A DNA stretch of 36,715 bases from an uncultured Opitutales bacterium. Lineage in GTDB: Bacteria; Verrucomicrobiota; Verrucomicrobiia; Opitutales; Intestinicryptomonadaceae. The stretch lies in contig URJJ01000027.1 of the NCBI GenBank assembly GCA_900548185.1, positions 1 through 36,715 on the forward strand. The letters run 5' to 3'. This document shows positions 1 to 7,293 of the stretch, piece after piece (positions within the stretch are counted from its first letter, which is position 1; every line of letters begins with the position of its first letter). Made by a program: the position numbers and the translations under genes. The notes under the pieces are model-generated. The model was not told the origin of the DNA. It searched no databases and saw nothing but the letters and a program-made list of their open reading frames with translations.

Positions 1-105
1 GGGCTTGGGGGGCGGGGGCGCGGACTGTTTTTTTGCGCTCTATCGGCGCATATTCCGCTGCGAAGTCGGCGGCTTCGGCCAGGGCCGCTGAAAGCAGTTC
101 AGCTA
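1..105 (-). other. dnaX: Probable tau-specific extension of dnaX in the +1 frame, continuing past the window
   Basis: If one A is lost from the A10 run (or two are gained), translation passes the TGA at 99-101 and stays open to the edge of the window. It reads IAELLSAALAEAADF and later an Ala/Pro/Lys-rich stretch ending APAPQA. That composition resembles the flexible linker at the start of tau C-terminal regions, and third codon positions stay GC-rich as in neighbouring genes. The -1 frame stops at once (TAG). The true tau end lies outside the window. An assembly indel in the homopolymer would give the same picture. Confidence 0.6.
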
Positions 106-1235
106 TTTTTTTTTTGAACTTCTCGTGGAGTCCCCGACAATTTTTCAAGTTCCTTTATCAAGGTGTTTATTGCCCTAGTCCGGCTTTGCTCCACCGCCTT
201 GAGCAGGGCGACCTCGAAGTTCGCCCTCTCGGAAAGCCCGCTTTTAAGCGACTTTTCAGAGCCCTGGAGCACGTCGAGCATCCTCATTATCTGTTCGGTG
301 CTCAGTTGCTTTTCCCCGAACTTGTGCCATCCGGAGCCGAATGACTCCAGCATGGCCTCGCGCAGGTGTATCTGGAGGTCGCAAAGGGCCCGGTAGAGGT
401 CGCACCCGTCTGAAATGAGGGAGTCCACGGACGATACCACGGCCGCGTAGTTGCCGGCCGCCATCTGGTTTGAAAGTTCGGTGATGCGCTCGGGGGAGGC
501 CAGGCCGTAAACCGAAACGACGTCTTCGGCCCCAATCTTTTTGCCGCAGAACGATATCATTTGGTCGAGTATGCTCTGGGCGTCGCGCATGCCGCCGTTT
601 GCCAGGCGGGCGATGGCCTTGAGGGCGTCTTCGGTTGCGTCTATGCCTTCCAACTCGGCGATGCGGGCGAGGTGCCCCGCTATGAGGTTTTCGGGGATGG
701 GCCTGAATTCAAAACGCTGACAGCGGGAAGTTATCGTCCCGAGAACCTTGTGGGCTTCGGTTGTGGCGAATATGAATTTGACGTGCGGCGGGGGCTCCTC
801 AAGGGTTTTGAGGAGGGCGTTGAATGCGTCCTGGGTCAGGGAGTGGACTTCGTCAATTATGTAAATTTTATAGGTGCAGACGGTTGGGGAATATTTGCAG
901 TCGTCGCGCAACTGGCGTATCTCGTCGATGGAGCGGTTTGACGCGCCGTCGATTTCGACGACGTCCATGCACGTGCCGTCCATTATTGATTTTGCGATTC
1001 CGCTTTCGTTGTCGGGTCTGACGTTCGGGCCGCCCTCGGCGTTGAGGGCCTTTGCGAATATTCGGGCCACCGTGGTTTTGCCCGTGCCTCGGGGGCCTAC
1101 GAAGAGGTACGCGTGGCCTATCCTGCCGGACTCTATCGCGTTTTTGAGCGTGCGCACGATGTGCTCCTGCCCGACCAGCTCGTCGAACTGCCTCGGGCGG
1201 TAGCGCCTCGCTATGACCTGATAACCCTCTGCCAT
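99..1235 (-). CDS. dnaX: DNA polymerase III subunit gamma/tau, zero-frame (gamma-length) product
   Basis: This is the clamp-loader ATPase that loads the beta sliding clamp during replication. From the ATG at 1235 the product is 378 aa. An AAA+ domain carries the Walker A motif GPRGTGKT at residues 47-54, then the family hallmark EIDGASN, the Walker B IIDEVH, the sensor FATTE and an SRCQRF arginine-finger segment, followed by the collar helices. The listed frame could begin at a TTG at 1292 or an ATG at 1247, but homologs start at the segment preceding YQVIARRYRP, so 1235 is preferred. The zero frame ends at a TGA just after a run of ten A (106-115, read on the minus strand), and an alternative frame stays open beyond it. 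The zinc-module cysteines usual between Walker A and EIDGASN are missing. Identification is certain; the 3' end is ambiguous. Confidence 0.95.
   Translation of the reverse strand: MAEGYQVIARRYRPRQFDELVGQEHIVRTLKNAIESGRIGHAYLFVGPRGTGKTTVARIFAKALNAEGGPNVRPDNESGIAKSIMDGTCMDVVEIDGASNRSIDEIRQLRDDCKYSPTVCTYKIYIIDEVHSLTQDAFNALLKTLEEPPPHVKFIFATTEAHKVLGTITSRCQRFEFRPIPENLIAGHLARIAELEGIDATEDALKAIARLANGGMRDAQSILDQMISFCGKKIGAEDVVSVYGLASPERITELSNQMAAGNYAAVVSSVDSLISDGCDLYRALCDLQIHLREAMLESFGSGWHKFGEKQLSTEQIMRMLDVLQGSEKSLKSGLSERANFEVALLKAVEQSRTRAINTLIKELEKLSGTPREVQKKNS
106..115 (-). promoter_or_regulatory. A10 slippery homopolymer in dnaX
   Basis: Ten consecutive A residues occur in the sense strand, reading CAA AAA AAA AAT AGC TGA in frame zero. 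The Thermus dnaX gene is known to use an A run of similar length for transcriptional slippage that makes both gamma and tau. A functional equivalent here is inferred from position and frame arrangement only. Confidence 0.55.
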
Positions 1236-1782
1236 ATGGGTGGGCATAATCGCAAACGGCCCCCCCGGAAGGCAAGCGTTTTCTGAACCCAAATTTCCGG
1301 GCGGCGGCTGGGGGCGGACATGCGCATAGCGGTTTTTACTTTTAAGGTGCGGCTTTTGCCTGCCTGAAATCCTCTTTTTTATTTTGTCTGAAAGTACGCG
1401 CTATTCCGGAATCGGCGTTCTTTCGGGGAGGCATGGCATGGGTTTAAATGTCCTGAAAGAGGCGAAAAGTCAGGCGGTATTTGCAGAGGAGCCGGAAAAA
1501 TTCAGAAAGCCGGAGTGCGGAACAATCCCCCCGTATTTCCGCTTTACCTGAAATCGCGGGGCCGGGCAGATTGGGCCTGCGGCCTCTGGACAGTTCCCCG
1601 CATCCGGGATTCTCTTCGGCTTTTTCATGCCGGCTTTCGGGATTTTTCGCAGGATAAAGTGGGAGGTGCGCGCCAATAGATGGCGGGGTCGGCGCTTTGC
1701 CGGTTTGCGACGCGCCAGAAACTGGAAAGGCGTTGGGGGGCAAAAAACGCGGGTCTCCGTAAGGGGCGGGGGATGAAGGCAC
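1236..1782. other. Intergenic interval between rpmB terminator and dnaX
   Basis: There is no convincing gene. Open frames here (for example about 1470-1878 on the minus strand) lack a ribosome binding site and run into rpmB in the wrong frame. I looked for an SRP RNA, which often lies beside dnaX, and did not find its conserved apical loop (GGAAGGAAGC-type) on either strand. A T-rich stretch at 1372-1386 is the only AT-rich patch. Confidence 0.5.
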
Positions 1783-1816
1783 AAAAAAAGCGCCGCAAAA
1801 AGCGCGGCGCTTTTTT
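1783..1816 (-). terminator. Rho-independent terminator of rpmB (bidirectional shape)
   Basis: The stem GCGCCGC (1790-1796) pairs with GCGGCGC (1804-1810). It is flanked by A7 at 1783-1789 and T6 at 1811-1816, so it has a U tract in either direction. It lies 14 bases past the rpmB stop. Confidence 0.9.
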
Positions 1817-1829
1817 AGCCGGGAAGGCT

Positions 1830-2060
1830 TTAGGCCTTTTCCACGAGGCCGGCCTTGATGGCCTTGGTGCAAACCCACATGCGCTTGACCTGGCCGTTTT
1901 CGAGGCGGACGCGTATGCGCTGGACGTTCGGCTTGAAAACGCGGTTATTCTGCTTTACAAGCTGCAAGCCGATGCCGCCGCTTTTCTTGCTCTGGCCCTT
2001 GTGGATGATTACGCGGCCCTTGACCGGACGCTTGCCTGTTACTGAACATACTCTTGCCAT
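1830..2060 (-). CDS. rpmB: Large ribosomal subunit protein bL28
   Basis: This 76-aa protein begins MARVCSVTGKRPVKGR, matching the bL28 N-terminus, and continues with the basic RNA-binding pattern up to RIRVRLENGQVKRMWVCTKA and a short tail. It belongs to the 50S subunit. An AGGAGC Shine-Dalgarno lies just upstream of the ATG at 2060. A terminator follows directly, so rpmB ends its transcription unit. A small basic protein gene lies 107 bases upstream on the same strand and may share the transcript. Length and sequence are normal for the family. Confidence 0.97.
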   Translation of the reverse strand: MARVCSVTGKRPVKGRVIIHKGQSKKSGGIGLQLVKQNNRVFKPNVQRIRVRLENGQVKRMWVCTKAIKAGLVEKA

Positions 2061-2167
2061 GATAAAATCGAGCTCCTAAATGTTTCTTCTGTATTTGAAA
2101 AATGAAAGCTGAACAAAGTACGCCCCCGTCCGAGCTTTGCAAGTTTTTTTTGAAGGGCCGGCGGAAC

Positions 2168-2362
2168 TTAGGCGTTCTGCTCGGCGACGGCCTTCGCAAT
2201 TTCAGCCTTGCGGGCTTTGCTTTCGGCCTTTGCGGCGCATTCGGCAGCCTTGCGTTTGCGGGAGGCCAGGGCGCGCTGTCTGTGCGCGTTGGGCTTTTTG
2301 CCCGCAGCCTTCCTTACAGGCTTGCGCTTTGCTCTTGAAGACCATGCTACTAATCCGCTCAT
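2168..2362 (-). CDS. Small Lys/Arg/Ala-rich basic protein of unknown function
   Basis: This 64-aa protein is dominated by Lys, Arg and Ala. It has an N-terminal patch SSRAKRKPVRKAAGKKP and a C-terminal half that looks like one charged helix (KRKAAECAAKAESKARKAE). It has no membrane segment and no recognised domain. The start is supported by an AAGGAA ribosome binding site ahead of the ATG at 2362 and by an AT-rich leader. Composition suggests nucleic-acid binding, either a ribosome-associated or a histone-H1-like small protein. Position 107 bases upstream of rpmB on the same strand fits a translation-linked role, but this is inference. It was not matched to any named ribosomal protein. Confidence 0.7.
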   Translation of the reverse strand: MSGLVAWSSRAKRKPVRKAAGKKPNAHRQRALASRKRKAAECAAKAESKARKAEIAKAVAEQNA

Positions 2363-2466
2363 TTTTGTTTCCTTATGGGTTTTTAATTGAAAATTAAGCG
2401 ACCAAACCTAGCATCTTTTTTCAACATATCCAGTTTTTTTTTCAAAAATTTTGCAACTTTTTGAAA

Positions 2467-3075
2467 ATGTCTGCGTCATACTCGGCAATGAAAGGGATTT
2501 CTTCACATGCGCCGGCCTCCGGGGCCGAAAGTCGGGGCTTCCCGGGCGACGGGGACTCCATGCTGATGCTCGAGGCCGCGCAGGGCTCCGAGCACGCATT
2601 CAGAATGATAGTGGAAAAATGGAAAAATCCGCTTGTCAATTTCTTTTACCGCTCAACCCGGAACCTCGCCACCTCCGAGGATTTGGCCCAGCAGGCTTTC
2701 ATAAACCTCTACCGGGCCCGCAATTCCTACGAGGCCCGCGCAAAGCTTTCGACCTACCTCTTTCAGATAGCCAGAAACGTCCTCATAAACGAGTGCCGCC
2801 AGAGCGCGCGCAGGCCGCAGGGCGTGGAGATAAACCCCGAACTGGACGCCCCCGCATCCCCCGATTCCGGGCTGGAGATTGCGGAGATTGAGGAAATTTT
2901 CAGCCGCGCCGTGGCATCGCTTCCGGAAAACCAGCGCACCGCCATACTGCTTTTAAAGCAGCAGGAGCTTTCATACGAGGAGATAGCCTCCGCGATGGAC
3001 GCGACAGTCGGCGCCGTAAAAACGTGGATACACAGGGCCCGAGCGTCGCTCAGGGCCGCCCTTATGGAAAGGTGA
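2467..3075 (+). CDS. RNA polymerase sigma factor, ECF (sigma-70 family)
   Basis: An alternative sigma factor of 202 aa from the ATG at 2467 (a TTG two codons earlier is also in frame). The sigma-2 region spans about residues 43-112, with the -10 recognition and core-binding helix around YRSTRNLATSEDLAQQAF. The sigma-4 region spans about 142-200 and contains SLPENQRTAILLL and the helix-turn-helix SYEEIASAMDATVGAVKTW. The first 30 residues are Ser/Gly/Pro-rich and poorly conserved, so the true start could be an internal ATG near 2488 or 2560; none has a clear ribosome binding site. The next gene starts 6 bases after the stop and encodes a membrane protein, the usual sigma/anti-sigma arrangement. 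Target promoters are unknown. Confidence 0.9.
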   Translation: MSASYSAMKGISSHAPASGAESRGFPGDGDSMLMLEAAQGSEHAFRMIVEKWKNPLVNFFYRSTRNLATSEDLAQQAFINLYRARNSYEARAKLSTYLFQIARNVLINECRQSARRPQGVEINPELDAPASPDSGLEIAEIEEIFSRAVASLPENQRTAILLLKQQELSYEEIASAMDATVGAVKTWIHRARASLRAALMER

Positions 3076-3081
3076 TTCGTT

Positions 3082-3525
3082 ATGGATTACAAAAAGGCAG
3101 ACATACTCGTTGAAAGCCTGATTGCCCGCAGGGACGTCTCGGTTTCTGAAGATTTCGACGCAAAGCTTTTTTCGGAGCTTGAAAGGTGCGATGCGGCCGA
3201 TGCGCTCGCGGACAGCCTGCTTGCGGCGGAGGTCGCGTCCGCGTCCCCGTCCTTCACGGATTCTGTAATGGCAAAGGCAAGAAGCGCAAGGAGGGCGGAG
3301 CTTTTGAAGTCGTTCTCCCCCGTTTTCGCTGCGGCTGCGTGCGCCGCGTTCGCGTTTCTGGCATTTGCCCCGGGTGCTCGGAATGTTTCCGGCGCGCGGG
3401 CGATAGCAGGCGAAATTGCGCAGATAGACAGCGAGATTTCCGCCCTGGAGGCATACGATTCAACCTTTGAGGCCTACGTTCCGGGCTTTTGCGATTACGA
3501 CTTGAATCTCTACGCTGCGCTCTGA
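3082..3525 (+). CDS. Probable membrane anti-sigma factor
   Basis: This 147-aa protein has a cytoplasmic N-terminal half (residues 1-77, Asp/Glu/Ala-rich helices), one hydrophobic segment at about 79-97, and a short outer domain of about 50 residues rich in acidic and aromatic positions. It follows the ECF sigma gene by 6 bases, so the two are almost certainly co-transcribed and probably translationally coupled. I see no HxxxCxxC zinc motif of the ZAS anti-sigma class. The role is therefore inferred from gene order and topology, not from a recognised domain. An alternative is an unrelated inner-membrane accessory protein. Confidence 0.65.
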   Translation: MDYKKADILVESLIARRDVSVSEDFDAKLFSELERCDAADALADSLLAAEVASASPSFTDSVMAKARSARRAELLKSFSPVFAAAACAAFAFLAFAPGARNVSGARAIAGEIAQIDSEISALEAYDSTFEAYVPGFCDYDLNLYAAL

Positions 3526-4316
3526 TTTGGCCCGCCCATTTGCGCATCCCCCGGGGACGCGTCTTTTGCCCGGCCTTCCGCATTCGTGCCGCCTTTCAAA
3601 TTGAAAGCCCTGCGCCCCGGCCCGCATTACAGGCGGCGTATGAAGCGGATTTCCTGTCGGGAAAAATGCCGTCCGGTTGCCGTTCGTTTGCGAAAGCCGC
3701 GCGATTTTCCCGCTTCGGCATTTAACCCGCCGCCGCCTTGGGGTGTGAAATCCGCACGGATGCTTCGGGACGGTTTTGCCCATCTTGCGAACCGGCGCGC
3801 TCCGGTCATATTGCGTTTTTGCGGGGAGCGTCCGGATTTTGCGGGAGCCTGCCCCGCGCCGGGTGTGTGGCAATATTTCCGGCGCGCGCTTTCGGAATGT
3901 CCTGTCTTTGGATTGTCTTGCCGGATTTTCTTGCCGCTATGGCGCGGGCTTTTGCATGGCGGGAAAATTCGTCGCCTTGGGGCCGAAATCGAATGGATTT
4001 TTTGACGGGTGAGGCTGGGGGACGCGGCGGCCTTTTAGACTGCTTCGGGCCTTCGGCATTGGACTTGCCTTCTGGGGAGGGTGGGGCGTTTCCTGAATAT
4101 TTTTATGCGCTTGGAAATCTTTCGTCTGATTGTGGCGTGCGGTGAATTTTTCTGGGGGCGTATTCTTGGATGCCCTTATGCCCTGTTTTTTGCCGGATTT
4201 TTTCTCCTAAATTCCAGCGTTTCACACTCCTGGCGTTAAGAGCGGTTTTTGAAAAATGAAGCGGGGTTTGGAAAACATCGGCGCATAAAACGGATGCTTT
4301 CCCCTGCTTCAGGGAT
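3526..4316. other. Gene-poor interval of about 790 bases
   Basis: Several long open frames on the plus strand (about 3586-4005 and 3738-4145) have no ribosome binding site, overlap one another in different frames and encode Arg/Pro/Cys-rich strings typical of chance frames in GC-rich DNA. No RNA gene was recognised. It probably holds the promoter of nothing on the minus side, because the next minus gene ends at 4367 with its own terminator. Confidence 0.45.
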
Positions 4317-4348
4317 AAAAAAAAGACGCCGGGATGCGGCGTCTTTTT
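4317..4348 (-). terminator. Rho-independent terminator of the outer-membrane protein gene
   Basis: The stem GACGCCG (4325-4331) pairs with CGGCGTC (4337-4343) around a 5-base loop. It is flanked by A8 (4317-4324) and T5 (4344-4348), giving a U tract for minus-strand transcription. It lies just past the stop codon at 4367. Confidence 0.88.
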
Positions 4349-4366
4349 CCAAAGTGAGCGCTTTTT

Positions 4367-5092
4367 TTAGCGGGCAAAGCCAATCTTGAACTTCACGCCG
4401 AAAGTGTCGCCGTGCTTGTGTTCAAAGCCGGAGTAATCCGCGCCGAAGTTGTGTTCGGCAAAGATGGAGAAGCCCATCATGGAATTCGCCCAGTAGGTGG
4501 CTTCCGCGCCAACAGTCTGGTAAATCGGAACGCCGCTTTCGGCATTGCCGTTCCAGGCCCATACGCCGGTCACGGAGAAGGTTTCGGAAACTACGAATTC
4601 CACGCCGCCGCCGAAGCCGTAGGTGAAGTAGTTCTGGTCGGAAGAGAAGTCGTTGCCGTATTCGTTCCAGAGGTATCCGGCCCTGCCGAAGGCGAAGGGC
4701 TTGATGGCCTGGAAGTACTTCCAGCCGGTTTCAAAGTTGAGGTAGGGAACCGCCGAAGCCTGCACGCCGTAGGAGAGGAGGCTGGCGCCGTTTACAATGT
4801 CGCCGCCCGCGAAATTGAAGGCCGCGTTGAGGTCGACGCCCATCCAGGAAATGTCCTTGAAAGCGTTCACTCCGGGCTTGAAGACGGGAACGTTGAATTC
4901 GATGGCGGCGACGCCCGAAACCTTGTCGAACTTTTCGCCGTCCAGATTCTTATATTTGTTGAACTGCGCGCCGCCGTCGACGGAGACGAACATGCGCCCG
5001 AGATTTCCCTCGCCCTCCGTCGTCTTGGTCCATGCGAAAGCCGAGAGGGACATGAGAAGCGCTGAAACAGATACTACCAATGTTTTCTTCAT
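4367..5092 (-). CDS. Outer-membrane beta-barrel-type protein, exported
   Basis: This 241-aa protein starts at the ATG at 5092 (MKKTLVVSV), or two codons upstream at 5098. A Sec signal peptide runs to SAFA, with probable cleavage before WTK. The mature part shows alternating hydrophobic and polar strands rich in Gly, Phe, Tyr and Trp (for example FVSVDGGAQF, YFTYGFGGGVEF, FSIFAEHNFGAD, FGVKFKIGFAR). This is the pattern of an 8-10 stranded outer-membrane barrel of the OmpA-like/opacity type. The C-terminus ends FAR rather than Phe. It is monocistronic, with its own terminator. No specific transport function can be assigned. Confidence 0.75.
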   Translation of the reverse strand: MKKTLVVSVSALLMSLSAFAWTKTTEGEGNLGRMFVSVDGGAQFNKYKNLDGEKFDKVSGVAAIEFNVPVFKPGVNAFKDISWMGVDLNAAFNFAGGDIVNGASLLSYGVQASAVPYLNFETGWKYFQAIKPFAFGRAGYLWNEYGNDFSSDQNYFTYGFGGGVEFVVSETFSVTGVWAWNGNAESGVPIYQTVGAEATYWANSMMGFSIFAEHNFGADYSGFEHKHGDTFGVKFKIGFAR

Positions 5093-5098
5093 ATTCAT

Positions 5099-6104
5099 AA
5101 TGGCAATTAGAAATATTATTTGCATGGAAAATGTAAAGCTTTTTGTTGCAAAAAAGATACCTGCCGGCGCGCGTTCTCTGGCCCGCATTCCCTCCGCCTG
5201 GCGGGCGTTGGGGAGAGTGCCATTTGGGGTGCGCTTTCCGGCCGAATGGCTTGGGGAAACGAAATTTTCCCGCGTGGCGCTTGCAAGGGCGGAGCGCTCC
5301 GTCGGGGATGCGGGAGCGGCGCGGTGTAGAGTCGGGGGCGTATCATGCGCGTTTTCTGCCGGGCGCGGCAGGGGAGGCGCTGTCTGCGCGGCTGGCCTTT
5401 GGGAGAGGCTAAAATCCGCAGGGCGCCGTGATTCTTAAAAGTGTTTCCGCATCCGAATCTGCGGCGGAAGGCTTTTTGGCGGCAAGCCGGCAAATCCCGA
5501 ATGGGCTGGGGTGCGCCGAAATTTCCGGGTTGCCTGCGGGCGGTGCGCGGCGTGCCGGCGGGAGGGGAATGGATGGTGTGATATGCTGCCTGCACGCTGG
5601 GGGCCGCATGGTTATGGCATTTCCTGAAAGGGTGGCGGAGCTTTCTGAAATAACAAAGAATGCGCCATAGCTTGGAATGTCTGAAATGGGCTGAAAACAG
5701 GCTGCGGCGTTCCGTCTGCGGCGTTTCTTGCGCAAAATGATTTCAAGGCGGAATCCGCGCCGCCGCTTCAATGCTGTGCCGGATGTTTTTTGTTTCGGCA
5801 TATGCGCATGAACGCCCGCCGAAGCCTTTGCATAGGTGCAGGGGAAAACGCCTCAAACCCCTCGATTTTGCGCCGCAACAGTTTTTGCGCCTGACGGCTT
5901 GCAGTTAACGCCCGGAATCCGACGCGTATCCATAGCCGCGCCCTGCGGAAATTTGCCGGCAGGTGCAAATGGGAAGAGCCCGCAGGGGTTACCTGGCGGG
6001 CTCTTCTTTATATATGATGGGGGGAGGAAATTTTTTAGTTTATGTATGCTATTCTCGTAAGTTATTTTTAAAAATCAAGCACTATTTTTAAAAAAATCGT
6101 TTTT
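5099..6104. other. Long intergenic interval with an orphan terminator
   Basis: About 1 kb has no supported protein gene. Open frames on both strands overlap each other, lack ribosome binding sites and look like GC-rich noise. The only clear signal is a strong hairpin at 5973-6006. The stretch 6010-6105 is AT-rich and contains two near-copies of ATTTTTAAAAA, close to the end of the AI-2E permease gene. No tRNA, tmRNA, SRP RNA or RNase P signature was recognised. Confidence 0.5.
5973..6012 (+). terminator. Strong hairpin followed by a short T-rich tract, orphan
   Basis: GAAGAGCCCGC (5973-5983) pairs perfectly with GCGGGCTCTTC (5996-6006) around a 12-base loop, followed by TTTATATAT. The orientation fits a plus-strand transcript, but no gene lies upstream on that strand for about 2.4 kb. 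It may end an unrecognised small RNA. Confidence 0.6.
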
Positions 6105-7268
6105 TTATTCGGAGCCTTTCCGAGTTCCGTTTCCGTCCTCGCGCTCGAGGAATATTTCGGGCAGGTACTGCTCTTTTATGAGCTTCCAAATTACTACAAC
6201 GAATGCGCTGAGCGGGATGGCCAGTATCATGCCCAGCATTCCGCCGAGGGCCGTGCCCCAGAAAAATACGGAAAAGATGATGGTCATCGGGTGGAGGCCC
6301 GTGCGGTTGCCCATGATTTTTGGGGTGAGGATGTAGGCTTCGATGAGCTGGACTATGCAGAATATCGCAAGCGCCGCCGCCGCCAGCACGATGCCGCCGC
6401 CGTCTTGCAGGTATGCGAGCGGCAGGACGGTCGCAAGGCCTATAATCGTTCCGAGGTAGGGGACGATGTTTATGACGCCCACGAAAAAGCCTATGAGAAA
6501 TCCGAACTTTATGCCGGCTATTCCGAAGCCGAGGCTGAGCATTATGCCGATGAGCAGGGCTATCAGGAGCTGCCCCCGGAAGAATGTGGCCATGATTTCT
6601 GCAAACTGCGTCATTAAAAACACGATGTCGCGGCGGTGCTTCGGGCGCAGGAAGGAGAGGTTGGGCTCTATGTTTGAAAGCGAGCTTTTCTCGGAAATCA
6701 GCATGTAAAAAAGGTAGATGGGCACCACTGCGAATGCCGCCGCCGCCCCCGCCGCGCCTATTGCGAAGTTTGTTGCGCCCACTATCGTTTTCAGGGACTG
6801 CGACAGTATCTTCGAGGCGCCGTGCGCGAGCTTTTGGGCGAAGTCCTCGACGGGCAGGGCCGCCGCCGCCCCCGTTATTTTGTCGCGCAGTTCGGGATGG
6901 GCGGAGGCGATGCCTGCCGCCGCCTCGCGCACCGCCCCCGGGAGGCTTTCCGCCAGCGCTATCAGCTCCGAAACGGCCCTTGGCAGAAGCAGCAGGGCCG
7001 CCGCCGAAACGACGACCGCGAGGGCTGCGGAGGTCGCGACGCACGCGGAAGTCCTCGACATGCCGAGCCTTGTTGACAGGAAATCTATAATCGGCTTTAT
7101 TATAATGGAAAGAATCGCCGCCGTCGCAAGTGGCCATACCACGAGGCTAAACTTTTCCAGGAAAGCTCCGAAAAGCTCAACCACCAGTACGGCGAAAGCC
7201 AGAATTGCGCAGACGGAAACGCAGGTTATCGCGAAGGCGGCGGTTTTTTTCTGAAATGGCGACAGCAT
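6105..7268 (-). CDS. AI-2E family transporter (PF01594-type permease)
   Basis: This inner-membrane protein is 387 aa from the ATG at 7268; a TTG at 7292 would add eight residues. It has about 7-8 hydrophobic segments in the family's arrangement: two N-terminal helices, a central amphipathic region (SELIALAESLPGAVREAAAG), then a paired-helix C-terminal half. The family signature segments NIVPYLGTIIG and ILTPKIMGNRTGLHPMTII are both present. The family includes the TqsA autoinducer-2 exporter and Na+/H+ or unknown-substrate members, so the substrate is not known. Its start lies 25 bases from the divergent UvrA-family gene. Confidence 0.9.
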   Translation of the reverse strand: MLSPFQKKTAAFAITCVSVCAILAFAVLVVELFGAFLEKFSLVVWPLATAAILSIIIKPIIDFLSTRLGMSRTSACVATSAALAVVVSAAALLLLPRAVSELIALAESLPGAVREAAAGIASAHPELRDKITGAAAALPVEDFAQKLAHGASKILSQSLKTIVGATNFAIGAAGAAAAFAVVPIYLFYMLISEKSSLSNIEPNLSFLRPKHRRDIVFLMTQFAEIMATFFRGQLLIALLIGIMLSLGFGIAGIKFGFLIGFFVGVINIVPYLGTIIGLATVLPLAYLQDGGGIVLAAAALAIFCIVQLIEAYILTPKIMGNRTGLHPMTIIFSVFFWGTALGGMLGMILAIPLSAFVVVIWKLIKEQYLPEIFLEREDGNGTRKGSE

Positions 7269-7293
7269 TGCTTTTATAAATGGAATTTGCAAA

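Noticed and set aside
1293..1782. SRP RNA or other small RNA beside dnaX
   Set aside because: The conserved SRP apical loop sequence was not found on either strand. No other RNA family signature was seen.
3586..4145. Overlapping plus-strand frames of 135-139 aa after the anti-sigma gene
   Set aside because: No ribosome binding site, mutually overlapping frames, and Cys/Arg/Pro-rich composition typical of chance frames.
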